A DNA stretch of 64,000 bases from Hellea sp. (GCA_028224375.1 JAOIVW010000009.1:1-64000); one strand, 5' to 3'. Positions 53,645 through 61,882 are shown, counted from the first letter of the stretch. Program-made: numbers and translations. Notes: generated by a model not told the origin, from the sequence alone.

Positions 53645-54046
53645 TTAAATATAGCGCTGGCCGTCCGCGACAGCGCGGGCAACAGCACTTGAAATTTGGC
53701 CTTGGGATTTTGTAAAACTTTGCGCATCCGTCAGGCCAGACACGCTCATATTAACAGTGACGGCCGGCTTGGAATTTGCCCCCGTAATTACTTTTCCCAA
53801 ACCGCCTATCGCTTGTTGTAAGGGCCCGGTGAACAGCTCCGTGATAGCAAGCCGCGCAAGGTCACGCGCCACGGATTCGGCAAGGCTGCTAAAGGAGAGC
53901 TCACCCGATTTAGCCGCGCGCTCTAAGGCTAATGATATTCGCTCGCCCGCAAATTCAAAGGCTTTGGCAACATCATCGGCGGCGACGATAGCGGGGCCAT
54001 TGGCGAAGTCTTGAAGCGCTTGCGCGGCGTCATCTGAACTGTTCAT
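53645..54046 (-). CDS. GTA tape-measure protein, shortened form (g11)
   Basis: The protein has 133 residues (ATG 54046). The N-terminal helical half (DVAKAFEFAGERISLALERA, LAESVARDLARLAITELF) and the end (VNMSVSGLTDAQSFTKSQGQIS, RAVADG) match the two ends of RcGTA g11. The central Gly-rich segment that in RcGTA contains a GLMGEAGPEAIMPL-type motif is absent: ITGANSKPAVTV joins the two ends directly. Tape-measure proteins set tail length, so this predicts a short tail or reliance on another length determinant. The frame is intact, and the start overlaps g10.1 by 17 nt. Confidence 0.85.
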   Translation of the reverse strand: MNSSDDAAQALQDFANGPAIVAADDVAKAFEFAGERISLALERAAKSGELSFSSLAESVARDLARLAITELFTGPLQQAIGGLGKVITGANSKPAVTVNMSVSGLTDAQSFTKSQGQISSAVARAVADGQRYI

Positions 54047-54221
54047 AATCATCTTCCAATTTAATTGGATCTGCTTTGCGCATGGCGAGAGGCGCGGAAG
54101 CTTGCGTCAGGGCAAACCAATCTATCAGGCTCATATTCCAAAACTCGGAAGGCGATAAACCGAGCTGCATTACCGCAATTTTCAGCCAGGCTTCAAAGGG
54201 CCAATCGGGTCTATCCGTCAT
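54030..54221 (-). CDS. GTA tail-assembly chaperone, second frame (g10.1, DUF2376)
   Basis: The protein has 63 residues from ATG 54221, with GAAGAGG about 9 nt upstream. WLKIAVMQLGLSPSEFWNMSLIDWFAL is the DUF2376/phage TAC signature. It overlaps the 3' end of g10 by 11 nt in a different frame, the layout of phage tail-assembly chaperone pairs made by frameshift. I see no classic slippery heptamer in the overlap, and a ribosome site is present, so independent initiation is more likely here. Confidence 0.85.
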   Translation of the reverse strand: MTDRPDWPFEAWLKIAVMQLGLSPSEFWNMSLIDWFALTQASAPLAMRKADPIKLEDDYEQFR

Positions 54222-54519
54222 GTGAAAAGGCCTCTTCAAAGAGCTTACAGATGAGCGGCAGAGCCTGCCTCACTTCATCCTCCGAGGCGGTTGCTGCTGG
54301 CCTGGTGAGCGCGCCCTCGGAGGGGAGACAAGGCTGCATCACACAGGCCAGCAGCACACGTCCGTCAGCCGCAGTTAATTCGCGCAAGCGAGCCGAAAGC
54401 TCATGCGGGCCGCGGACTGACAGACGTGATTGGATATCGGCCAGAGCGCCCATAGTCAGGCGAAGGCCATAAGGTTTGCCGTTAATGAGGACGCGCTGAT
54501 CGCCGCGCTGAAATGCCAT
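54211..54519 (-). CDS. GTA tail-assembly chaperone (g10)
   Basis: The protein has 102 residues. MAFQRGDQRVLINGKPYGLRLTMGALADIQ and the LTAADGRVLLACVMQPCL block match the gene transfer agent TAC-like family. It should assist polymerisation of the tail tube around the tape measure. The start shares one base with the g9 stop. It is intact. Confidence 0.88.
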   Translation of the reverse strand: MAFQRGDQRVLINGKPYGLRLTMGALADIQSRLSVRGPHELSARLRELTAADGRVLLACVMQPCLPSEGALTRPAATASEDEVRQALPLICKLFEEAFSHDG

Positions 54520-54929
54520 TATATCGCGCTAAAGCTCGGCGCGCCTGCCGACATCAAGGTCAACTCATAGCTCGCCTCGCCTTGATAGGTGCCCGCATAA
54601 GATAAAGACGTCAGCAGAAACGGGCCTTCAACAATACCGAAATCAGGAATGATAAAACGATAAGTCTCAACCGATTGCTCGAAGAAGGCTGTCCGCGCCA
54701 AGGCGTCCGACTCCGTATCGCGAAACACCCCCGCCCCGCTTATCTCGGCGGATTTTACCCCTGCCCCTGGCAAAAGCTCTTTCCAGCCTTGGGCGGAGTC
54801 CGTGTTGGTAATATCCACCGCTTGGGCGTTGAGGCGAAAGGCTTTGCTGCGCAGTCCTGCTAAGGTCACAAATTCATCAGCGCTGTTTTTGATTTTGACG
54901 AGCATATCTCGTCCGTTTTGGGCCGCCAT
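54519..54929 (-). CDS. GTA major tail tube protein (g9)
   Basis: The protein has 136 residues. MAAQNGRDMLVKI is followed by LAGLRSKAFRLNAQAVDITNTDSAQGWKELL, characteristic of the TP901-1-type major tail family; VEGPFLLTSLSYAGTYQGEASYELTLMSAG is the conserved C-terminal half. It forms the tail tube. It shares one base with g8 upstream and with g10 downstream. Confidence 0.92.
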   Translation of the reverse strand: MAAQNGRDMLVKIKNSADEFVTLAGLRSKAFRLNAQAVDITNTDSAQGWKELLPGAGVKSAEISGAGVFRDTESDALARTAFFEQSVETYRFIIPDFGIVEGPFLLTSLSYAGTYQGEASYELTLMSAGAPSFSAI

Positions 54930-55354
54930 TAGAGCGCCTCCTCAGTATCGGTTGTCAGGGAAAATCGAATAAGCCCGTGCAGGGTCAATCCGTCTGGCGC
55001 GCGGAAAATATCTGTATAAGTGACTTGGGCGCGCACAAGGGTCACAGCCGTCAGCGTCATTGCGCCGTTTTCCAGCGCCTCTGTTACGGCTTTTAAAACC
55101 TCCATAACCTCAGCGCGTCCGCCATAGCGTGACCAAATATGAAGCGTGAGCGTATGGGTATTAATCACCGCCCCGTCCCCGCTCCTATCTTCGCTGCGCA
55201 TCGGGCCGTAAGTTAGATAAGGAAAGACCGGATCTTCGGGCGGGCTGTCATAGAGGCGCGGCGGCTCACCAAGCACGGCTTGAACCCCGCTATGAGCCGC
55301 TAAAAGGCTATGCAAGGCTTTGGAGATTTCAATGGCCGCGTGAATATCGCTCAT
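54929..55354 (-). CDS. GTA DUF3168 tail terminator (g8)
   Basis: The protein has 141 residues. The N-terminal helix AAIEISKALHSLLAAHSGVQAVLG, then PRLYDSPPEDPVFPYLTYGPMRSEDRSGDG and THTLTLHIWSRYGGRAEV, are DUF3168 blocks. It caps the tail tube at the head side. It overlaps g7 by 4 nt and shares a base with g9. Confidence 0.92.
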   Translation of the reverse strand: MSDIHAAIEISKALHSLLAAHSGVQAVLGEPPRLYDSPPEDPVFPYLTYGPMRSEDRSGDGAVINTHTLTLHIWSRYGGRAEVMEVLKAVTEALENGAMTLTAVTLVRAQVTYTDIFRAPDGLTLHGLIRFSLTTDTEEAL

Positions 55355-55668
55355 TGCTGTTCCTCCTCACACATCAGGTGCAAACGCTCGCCGCGCGTAT
55401 CGGGATCAGACGCAGCAATGACGCGCAAAAGACGCGACCCCCACATGAGCCGCGCCCGCTCAGGAAAATCGGTGCGATAGCGTATCGTCACGCGGTAGGT
55501 CTGGGTAATTGCGAGGCGTCCGTTTTCCCGCTTTTCAGTATAGTTTTTAGGCTCAACAGCCGCCCAGAGCAGGCGTTTGAACTGCCACGAGATACTGACC
55601 CCGCCTTGCGCGTCCGGCGTCTCGACAGGCTCGTATAGTCCCAGACGCGAGCGAAGCTGCCCAATCAT
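55351..55668 (-). CDS. GTA head closure / head-tail adaptor (g7)
   Basis: The protein has 105 residues. It starts MIGQLRSRLGLYEPVETPDAQGG, followed by WAAVEPKNYTEKRENGRLAITQTYRVTIRYR and the RLMWGSRLLRVIAASDPDTRGERLHLMCEEE end, matching the phage head-tail adaptor (SPP1 gp16-like) family. It overlaps neighbours by 4 nt on both sides, as expected for tightly coupled connector genes. Confidence 0.92.
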   Translation of the reverse strand: MIGQLRSRLGLYEPVETPDAQGGVSISWQFKRLLWAAVEPKNYTEKRENGRLAITQTYRVTIRYRTDFPERARLMWGSRLLRVIAASDPDTRGERLHLMCEEEQQ

Positions 55669-56228
55669 AGCCGCACCGTGCGGTAAGGCATGAGCAGCGC
55701 ATCGACAAGCATAGGCACAGGCCGCTTAAGCGCCGCGTCGCGATGCTCATAATGCTGCGCCAATAAGAGCAGCACGGCTTGGCGAAGCTGCATCGGCACG
55801 TCTTCGGGCGCGGCCCCATAGCCTGCATCAAATTCCGCAATAATCGCCGCAGGGTCAGCGGCATAATCTGAAAACAAATCCCGCCTGCGCACTTCAATAC
55901 TGACGGGCTGAGCGCGGGTATTGATATAGACCTCGCTTTTAGGAATTTCAGTCTCCACTCCCGCGCCGTCAATCAGAGCGAGTTTATGGACGAATTTGAC
56001 GGGGCTATGATTAATATGAAATCGCCCCGTACAGGTCTTGGCTGAGCTATAAGCACGGCGGCGCGTGATCAGCGATGTTCGCGCGATGAATTCAACCCGC
56101 TCCCGCGCAGTTTTTATGAGGTCTGTAATCAGCGCGTCTTCATGGTCATGATCAATGCGCAGAAACTCTTTAGCGGCGGCGAGCGCGATCGGCTCAATCG
56201 GCGACGCGGTTACGTCTGTGATACTCAT
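55665..56228 (-). CDS. GTA head-tail connector (g6)
   Basis: ATG 56228 follows AAGGACC, giving 187 residues. The domain LAAAKEFLRIDHDHEDALITDLIKTARERVEFI is the phage connector signature (HK97 gp6-like), and VPMQLRQAVLLLLAQHYEHRDA is the conserved C-terminal helix. It is separated from the capsid gene by 199 bp containing two palindromic elements, while the following genes overlap, so it probably begins a translational unit. Confidence 0.9.
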   Translation of the reverse strand: MSITDVTASPIEPIALAAAKEFLRIDHDHEDALITDLIKTARERVEFIARTSLITRRRAYSSAKTCTGRFHINHSPVKFVHKLALIDGAGVETEIPKSEVYINTRAQPVSIEVRRRDLFSDYAADPAAIIAEFDAGYGAAPEDVPMQLRQAVLLLLAQHYEHRDAALKRPVPMLVDALLMPYRTVRL

Positions 56229-56289
56229 TTTAAGGTCCTTTCCCTCCAATAAAAAAGGCCGCCCTGATGGCGACCTTGCTCTCTAATAT

Positions 56290-56423
56290 CCTCCCCCGTT
56301 TACGGGGGAGGTGCGCCGCGAATGCGGGGCGGAGGGGGGAGCGACAAGAAACTGGGTTCAGTTCTGCTTTGCTCCCCCCATCCCCCGCCATATGGCGGGT
56401 ACTTCCCCCGCTTGCGGGGGAAG
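56290..56423. repeat. Pair of inverted GC-rich palindromic elements inside the GTA operon
   Basis: The left copy starts with CCTCCCCC/GGGGGAGG hairpin arms (56290-56311). The right copy, in reverse orientation, ends with CTTCCCCCG/CGGGGGAAG arms (56402-56423) and contains the perfect 16-bp palindrome CCCGCCATATGGCGGG (56384-56399). The copies converge on GGGGGGAGC and GCTCCCCCC and are about 52 bp each, separated by about 29 bp. They lie just after the capsid stop and before g6. They could stabilise or terminate the capsid mRNA 3' end. Confidence 0.8.
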
Positions 56424-56427
56424 GGAT

Positions 56428-57642
56428 TTACGAAACGCTCGTCTTGAGCAGTTTAATCGCGTTGAAATCCTGCATACCGCCGCCGACGCGTTTGGTGGTG
56501 TAGAACAGCACGTAGGGCTTGGCGGAATAAGGATCGCGCAGCACGCGCACGCCTTGGCGATCGACAATCAGGTAGCCTCGGCGGAAATCGCCAAAGCCCA
56601 TCACCGCGCCTTCACTGGCCAGATCAGGCATGTCTTCGACTTCGGTGACGCCGTAGCCTAGCAGGGTCGAGGGCTGCCCGGCTTCGGCGGCGGGTTGCCA
56701 AATGTAATTCCCATCCGCGTCTTTGAACTTACGAATTTCGCTCAGCGTGCGGCGGTTCATGATAAAGGCGCTGCCCGCGCGGTACCGCGTTTCAGGCGCG
56801 TAAATCAGGTTCATTATTGCGTCAATCGGCGCGTCGGCATCAAAGCCGCCCGCCGTACCCGTGGCGACATAGCCCAGGTTACCCCAGCTATGAGCGCTAT
56901 CTGCGACTTGGGTATAATCCAGAAGGCCGCGCGGTTTATTCACGCCGTCCCCCGCCGCAAAAGCCGCGGTTTCTTGTGCGGCGAAAACATCGCGCACTTC
57001 ATCAGCCAGCCATTGATCAACATCAGCCACGCCGTCATCGAGCAAAGTCTGGGTTGCGGCTGGCATGGCGTAAAGCTCGCCAGTGGGAAATTCGAGCAGT
57101 TCTAATTGCGGCGCATCGGTTTCAATCCGCGCCTCTGTTTCGCCGGCCCAGCCTGAGGCCGCGCTGCCCGCAGAAACAGGCTTTTTGAAATAACCCGCTC
57201 CGACACGGCGCACGGTGGCTAACCGGCGAAAGGGTGAGGCGTCGAGTAGAGCGCGGTCAATGCGGCTCTCTGTTTCTGCCGGGGCGACATAGCCGCCTTC
57301 GGCATCGACGGAAGAGGATAATGATTTGCCTTCGAGAGAGGCCAGCTCTGAGCCGTCCCCTGTGCGAATATAAGAGGACCAGGCGGATTTGGCTTCGGGA
57401 TTGACCGCCTCGCCGCCAATAGCAGGGCGACTGCCAAGAATGGCGAGGTTTTCAATTTGCTTGGATTGGGTATCTAGCGCGGCATTGATGCGGTCAACTT
57501 TATCGGTGAGCAATCCGTCACCTTGCTTTTGTTCTAGCGCATTCAGACGCTCATCATTGGCGTCTTTAAAGGCTTGGAAGGTGGAGGCGAAATCAAGCTG
57601 CGCCGCTTTCATCTCTTTGGTTTCAGTCTGTAATTCACTCAT
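56428..57642 (-). CDS. GTA HK97-fold major capsid protein (g5)
   Basis: The protein has 404 residues. The N-terminal 90 or so form a coiled-coil scaffold-like delta domain (ERLNALEQKQGDGLLTDKVDRI). Then comes the HK97 shell domain: GGYVAPAETESRIDRALLDASPFRRLATV, MNLIYAPETRYRAGSAFIMNRRTL and YLIVDRQGVRVLRDPYSAKPYVLFYTTKRVGGG. The delta domain is likely removed by the g4 protease. It overlaps g4 by 4 nt and is followed by the palindrome pair. Confidence 0.95.
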   Translation of the reverse strand: MSELQTETKEMKAAQLDFASTFQAFKDANDERLNALEQKQGDGLLTDKVDRINAALDTQSKQIENLAILGSRPAIGGEAVNPEAKSAWSSYIRTGDGSELASLEGKSLSSSVDAEGGYVAPAETESRIDRALLDASPFRRLATVRRVGAGYFKKPVSAGSAASGWAGETEARIETDAPQLELLEFPTGELYAMPAATQTLLDDGVADVDQWLADEVRDVFAAQETAAFAAGDGVNKPRGLLDYTQVADSAHSWGNLGYVATGTAGGFDADAPIDAIMNLIYAPETRYRAGSAFIMNRRTLSEIRKFKDADGNYIWQPAAEAGQPSTLLGYGVTEVEDMPDLASEGAVMGFGDFRRGYLIVDRQGVRVLRDPYSAKPYVLFYTTKRVGGGMQDFNAIKLLKTSVS

Positions 57643-58118
57643 GCGAGTTTCCTTTTTTCATGTTCAATGTCTAGGTTATCAATTTGGGTAATCCGCGCGC
57701 TGCGCAGCATCGGGAAGGCGACAACGGAGACCTCCCACAAATCCAGTTCAAGTAAGTTGCGCCCGCCGCCATTTCGGCGAGTGGCGCGTTTGGCGCGGTA
57801 TCCAATGGATAGGCCAGATAATGCGCCTTCGCGGATAAGACGCGCCGTGCGGTTAGTTTTGGTATTTCCGCCAATCAGACGCCCCGACACGAATAGCCCT
57901 GTGCGGTCTTCGAAGAGGCGATCCCAGACGCCAATGGGCTCGGTGGTTTCATGGCCAAAGAGCATGGGAATACGTTCAGATGTTTCCCTTGGCATTGACA
58001 GCAAGCTGGCCGCAAAAGCGCCGCGCTGCACAATATCGCCTGACATATCCACTTGCCCAAACAGGCTCGCATAGCCGGAGATGCGTAGCTCGGAGGCGCC
58101 ATATTCTAAGGCCCTCAT
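57639..58118 (-). CDS. GTA prohead maturation protease (g4)
   Basis: The protein has 159 residues of the HK97 prohead-protease family. YASLFGQVDMSGDIVQRGAF opens the domain; the catalytic His is in LFGHETTEPIG and the Ser in REGALSGLSIGYRAKR. It cuts the capsid delta domain during head maturation. It overlaps both the capsid and g3.5 by 4 nt. Confidence 0.93.
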   Translation of the reverse strand: MRALEYGASELRISGYASLFGQVDMSGDIVQRGAFAASLLSMPRETSERIPMLFGHETTEPIGVWDRLFEDRTGLFVSGRLIGGNTKTNRTARLIREGALSGLSIGYRAKRATRRNGGGRNLLELDLWEVSVVAFPMLRSARITQIDNLDIEHEKRKLA

Positions 58119-58351
58119 CTATCTAACTTGCGTTCTATGCGGGTTAGACTTTGTGTCATCACCGTGGTTTGACCTTCGACCCGCGCGAGGCGCTGCGCGA
58201 CTCCGGGCGCCATCGCCATTTGCGCCTCTAACGTTTTTATCCTTGCCTCGGCCGCGCCGGCCCAGATTAATGCGCTGGCTGTTTGTAACATCACAGACAG
58301 CATCAAGCCGTAGGTAACGGTGCGGTCAAAGCTGAGTAATTTCTCGCTCAT
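58115..58351 (-). CDS. GTA small protein g3.5
   Basis: The protein has 78 residues with one hydrophobic segment (about 12-32, TYGLMLSVMLQTASALIWAG) and a C-terminal coiled coil (TLEAQMAMAPGVAQRLARVEGQT). It sits at the position of RcGTA g3.5 between portal and protease, with 4-nt overlaps on both sides. The function is not established. It is likely membrane-associated. Confidence 0.8.
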   Translation of the reverse strand: MSEKLLSFDRTVTYGLMLSVMLQTASALIWAGAAEARIKTLEAQMAMAPGVAQRLARVEGQTTVMTQSLTRIERKLDR

Positions 58352-59541
58352 GTGGGGCCTCCATTTTGCTGGGCTAGCCCCGCCATATCGCGGCGCTCTT
58401 CATCGGTGAGAAAACTCGCCTCGCCCAATCGTTTCCATAAACGTCCTCGCTCTTCGGAAAGCGCCGGCACAGAATCCAAATCCGCCGTGATACGTAAGTC
58501 CTCGCCGAAGAAAGGTTGCAACCAGTCTTCCATCCCGCGCGCGGTTTTGCGCACGAGCGGGATGATTGTCTGCCGCCAAAAGGCTTGGTTGGCCTCTTTG
58601 TAATTAGCGTAAGTATTATCGCCCGGAATACCGAGCAGCATGGGCGGCACGCCAAAGGCCAGCGCAATTTCTCGCGCGGCTTCTCGGCGGGCTTCGATGA
58701 AATCCATATCGGACGGCGTCAGGCTCATGGCTTTCCAATCCAGCCCGCCTTCCAGCACCATAGGCCGCCCCGCATGACGCGCGCCGCTATGTTGACCTTC
58801 CAACTCTAATTTAAGGCGGTCAAAGGCATCGTCTGATAATCGCTCTGCCCCCTCACCGCCTTTGTAAATCAAAGCCCCGCTAGGCCGCGCAGAATTATCG
58901 AGCAGCGCCTTGGCCCAGCGCCCGCCTTCATTATGCACATCCACAGCTTGGGCGGCGGCCTCAAGAGGCGAAAAACCGTAAGAGTCAGAGGCTGGATGAA
59001 AGAGCCGCATATGATGCACAGCAGAGCGGCCCGAAGCGGCATCGCGGCGAAAGCGGCGTTTATAACCGCCAGCTTCATAGTCATAACCGCTGGGCCATCC
59101 ATCTCGTCCCGTGACGACGGAAACACGGTCGGGGCGTAGCGCGTAAAGCGCAGACGGCACGCCATCGACTAAGGCCGCCTCCATATAGGCATTACCGCCG
59201 ACTTGCAGATAGCCGTAAAAGCTTTCCATCACTTCGGCGGCTGAGGTCATAGGATTGCCGCGGGACAAGAACGTCTCCGCAGGGTCGCCCGCTTCGCAAT
59301 TATTACCACGGCGAACACATAGAGGCACGGAGGCCGCGGCCTCTGAAATCAGGCGCACACAGCGATAGACAATGGCGTTTTTCTGATACCCCTCTCGCAC
59401 CAAGCCGCCGTAATCACGCGGCGTCCAAGAGGCGCGAGAGCCAAGCGACAAAGCTATTAGAGGTGGCCGCGCAGATTTGCTCTCAGGCACGGGCGCAGGT
59501 TTTGAAGCAAGACCAAAGGCCCCGCGAAACAGGTTTTTCAT
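58348..59541 (-). CDS. GTA portal protein (g3)
   Basis: The protein has 397 residues of the HK97-type portal family. PRDYGGLVREGYQKNAIVYRCVRLISEAAASVP and GNPMTSAAEVMESFYGYLQVGGNAYME are typical, as is ALAFGVPPMLLGIPGDNTYANYKEANQAFWRQTIIP. It forms the dodecameric DNA channel and the packaging motor dock. Unlike in RcGTA, it is not adjacent to the terminase: about 2.9 kb with other genes intervenes, and a divergent regulator lies 205 bp upstream, so it must have its own promoter. Confidence 0.95.
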   Translation of the reverse strand: MKNLFRGAFGLASKPAPVPESKSARPPLIALSLGSRASWTPRDYGGLVREGYQKNAIVYRCVRLISEAAASVPLCVRRGNNCEAGDPAETFLSRGNPMTSAAEVMESFYGYLQVGGNAYMEAALVDGVPSALYALRPDRVSVVTGRDGWPSGYDYEAGGYKRRFRRDAASGRSAVHHMRLFHPASDSYGFSPLEAAAQAVDVHNEGGRWAKALLDNSARPSGALIYKGGEGAERLSDDAFDRLKLELEGQHSGARHAGRPMVLEGGLDWKAMSLTPSDMDFIEARREAAREIALAFGVPPMLLGIPGDNTYANYKEANQAFWRQTIIPLVRKTARGMEDWLQPFFGEDLRITADLDSVPALSEERGRLWKRLGEASFLTDEERRDMAGLAQQNGGPT

Positions 59542-59663
59542 ATAAAAATCTTAAAATGGACAGGAGCGCAAAAGCTCAGAGTTTCAACAACACCCCGTTA
59601 TAGCACAGCCCTGCCTAGCCAAGGAAACATCTCTGAATTTTTATGATAAGGGGCTGAAATATA

Positions 59664-59681
59664 ATAGGAATAATTTCCTAT
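59664..59681. promoter_or_regulatory. Inverted repeat in the portal/AraC divergent region
   Basis: ATAGGAA (59664-59670) and TTCCTAT (59675-59681) are perfect arms around TAAT. It lies in the AT-rich 205-bp gap between the portal start (59541, minus) and the AraC-type gene start (59747, plus). This is a candidate operator for controlling either gene. Confidence 0.45.
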
Positions 59682-59746
59682 ATATGAGGATTGAGTTTTA
59701 TTAGATTAAAATTTCCCATACCTAAAAAAGCTGATAAGCATTCTTA

Positions 59747-60526
59747 ATGACAAGTTTATCAGATATTGTCGGTGAAAAAATTGTGATCGTGCCTGCGGCG
59801 CCAGATGGTCGATTGCGCCGCAGTGACGTCAAGATGTTTGAGGTTTTGTTTCAACACTTACTAGACGTGTATTTTTACGTTAAAGATAATGATGGCAACT
59901 GGATAAGTTGTAATGCATGCTGTCTGGAAATCCTAAATTTTTCGCAAGTGTCCGACGTGATTGGCAAGAATGAGGATGACTTTTTTCCGTATAAAATTGC
60001 TCTCGAAATTCGGCGGGAAGATCGAAACATTCTCGCATATGGTCAAAGCGTCTTAAACCGGATTGAAATCATTCCTAACGCTTTTGGCGATCTCATGTGG
60101 GTTCAAACGAATAAGCTTCCGATTTACGATATGAATGGGAATGTCATAGGTATTATAGGCGTCACCCGACCCATTTCCAATATGGAGGATTTGCCGCAAG
60201 AGTTTGAGCTTTTCAGCGAAACAGTCGCGTTTATTCGGGCTAATTTGGCGAATACAATCAAAGTGACAGACTTGGCCAATGTCATGAAATTATCAGAAAA
60301 TCAGTTCCGGCGTAAATTTAAGCAAGAGTTCGGAGTCACGCCCCAACAATTTGTTTTGCGCGCCCGTCTACAGGCCGCAGGGCATTTGCTGCGCAGCGGC
60401 ACTGAGCCTATCGCTATTATTGCCTTAGAGAGCGGTTTTTCCGATCAGAGCTATTTTACAAGACAATTTAAGCAGTTTTTTGGCGAAACGCCTTTGCAAT
60501 ATCGTCGGCGCTGGATCAATAATTGA
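59747..60526 (+). CDS. PAS-AraC transcriptional regulator within the GTA cluster
   Basis: The protein has 259 residues. A PAS domain (about 28-140: FYVKDNDGNWISCNACCLEIL, DVIGKNEDDFFP, GVTRPISNMEDL) is followed by a C-terminal AraC DNA-binding domain with two HTH motifs (VTDLANVMKLSENQFRRKFKQEFG and EPIAIIALESGFSDQSYFTRQFK). It is the only plus-strand gene inside the GTA block and is divergent from the portal. An adjacent inverted repeat and a terminator after its stop suggest an independent transcript. A role in GTA control is inference from position. Confidence 0.88.
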   Translation: MTSLSDIVGEKIVIVPAAPDGRLRRSDVKMFEVLFQHLLDVYFYVKDNDGNWISCNACCLEILNFSQVSDVIGKNEDDFFPYKIALEIRREDRNILAYGQSVLNRIEIIPNAFGDLMWVQTNKLPIYDMNGNVIGIIGVTRPISNMEDLPQEFELFSETVAFIRANLANTIKVTDLANVMKLSENQFRRKFKQEFGVTPQQFVLRARLQAAGHLLRSGTEPIAIIALESGFSDQSYFTRQFKQFFGETPLQYRRRWINN

Positions 60527-60668
60527 TAAGCTACATGGTGGAATAGTTATAAAATTAACCCCATTCCTTCTATCTCATGAGGTCGATACGTGTAGTTTGG
60601 TGTAACTTGCCCCCAAGCAACTAGAAATGCCCCAGAAAACTCAAACAAGTCTATTGGGCTTGTCAAAG

Positions 60669-60713
60669 CCTCATTGCAATCATATCCCACACTATGATTG
60701 TAATGAGGTGTTT
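60669..60713 (+). terminator. Strong hairpin terminator after the PAS-AraC gene
   Basis: CCTCATTGCAATCATA (60669-60684) pairs with TATGATTGTAATGAGG (60693-60708). The single G-A DNA mismatch becomes a G-U pair in RNA. The loop is TCCCACAC, and TGTTTT follows. It lies 142 nt beyond the stop. The rest of 60527-60805 holds no gene. Confidence 0.65.
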
Positions 60714-60805
60714 TGATAAACGGGTTAGGGAGTCCTAAATCTTAATCTAAAATACATTGAAAAGCGCCCGCGTCACGCCGCCCTGAAGCGTCTTAAACTT
60801 GACCC

Positions 60806-61204
60806 CTACACCGCAAGTGCAATTGAGGGTTTGGTATATGTCCACTCTTTAGGTTCAACTTTAGCCTGTCTACCCTGCGCAGGGAGCGGCGTGTCCGACA
60901 TGGTCCATTTCATAATCATAGTGAGGATTTCGCTTTTATTGGCGAGACTATCCAGGTTCTTGCGCAAATCTTTGATACTTGTGTCAAAGTGAACGGAGCT
61001 TGTTTGTCTGTCTATCTTGGACTTATTTATTGTCAGCCAATCAACCGCAAAGCTATCCGTGAGCATTATGTTGGGCGCAAATTTATCCCGCAAATCATGC
61101 GCTGCCTGTTTAAAGGTCGACAGCTCGTCCCGTCGTTCCATCTTTTTTGACGCCACCATCACAGCCAATAATGTGATGACGTCAGTCCAATTTTGAGCGC
61201 GCAT
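60806..61204 (-). CDS. Unknown soluble protein between TerL and portal
   Basis: ATG 61204 follows GGGAGA, giving 132 residues (MRAQNWTDVITLLAVMV). It is mainly helical: a hydrophobic N-terminal helix, then charged helices (KKMERRDELSTFKQAAHDLRDKF, FDTSIKDLRKNLDSLANKSEIL), and a Pro-rich tail. I recognise no family. It lies on the same strand as the GTA genes but is followed by the PAS-AraC terminator region in reverse, so it cannot easily share a transcript with the portal. Confidence 0.6.
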   Translation of the reverse strand: MRAQNWTDVITLLAVMVASKKMERRDELSTFKQAAHDLRDKFAPNIMLTDSFAVDWLTINKSKIDRQTSSVHFDTSIKDLRKNLDSLANKSEILTMIMKWTMSDTPLPAQGRQAKVEPKEWTYTKPSIALAV

Positions 61205-61399
61205 AATAATCTCCCATATGTGACCGCGCGGCTTGCTCGGACATCTTACTCCCATAAGGCCAGCCCAAACGCACAACGCGCATATTCTCTATGGAGGATA
61301 CCACCTGAACGGAGTCTACAGCCAAAGACCCATCCCGTTAACGTCTATTCATTATAAATACCGATCAAAAAACCGATATGCGCTTGCGCGCCGCCTTAT

Positions 61400-61816
61400 T
61401 TAAGCGGCTGAAAACAAGCTTTGTGTCGCTGAGCGGTTGCCCAGCAATGACCTGGCAAGGCCGTAATTCTTTTTTAAGGCTTTGCGCATGGTCTCATCCC
61501 CTATCATAGAGGCAATTGTTATCGCGCCGCGGTAAGCTTCGACGGCATGCTCTAGAGCATCTGTATCATGATTGGCGCGGCCAAGCTTTAGCAGCGTGTC
61601 CCCTAAGGATTGCTGCACTTCAGCATTTTCGCGGGGCATATGATCAATGGAATAAAGCTCTTGAGCGGAGCGCAAAGCATTGACGGCCTGAATGAGAGGC
61701 TGCGTGTCACCGGTCTGCGAGGCGAGAGTCACCATGTGACCCGCCAATTCACGATTTAACTTCGCCAATTCATTATTTGTTTTTTTTAAATTACGTTCCA
61801 AATCAAGCTTCTTCAT
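61400..61816 (-). CDS. TPR-like helical protein between TerL and portal
   Basis: The protein has 138 residues from ATG 61816. It starts with a coiled-coil helix (KKLDLERNLKKTNNELAKLNREL), followed by helix pairs with TPR-like spacing (LIQAVNALRSAQELYSID, ALEHAVEAYRGAITIASMIGD). It is probably a protein-protein interaction module with no enzymatic motif. It lies 66 bp after the DUF2726 gene on the same strand. No known RcGTA counterpart exists at this position. Confidence 0.65.
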   Translation of the reverse strand: MKKLDLERNLKKTNNELAKLNRELAGHMVTLASQTGDTQPLIQAVNALRSAQELYSIDHMPRENAEVQQSLGDTLLKLGRANHDTDALEHAVEAYRGAITIASMIGDETMRKALKKNYGLARSLLGNRSATQSLFSAA

Positions 61817-61882
61817 TTCTAACACAGTTGCGCTCCCACACGATTACGTTCGTAATTTTGGCAGTTTACAGTTAATGTGAAG

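Noticed and set aside
54030-54519. Programmed frameshift between g10 and g10.1
   Set aside because: The overlap suggests it, but no slippery heptamer was found, and g10.1 has a ribosome-site-like GAAGAGG and its own ATG.
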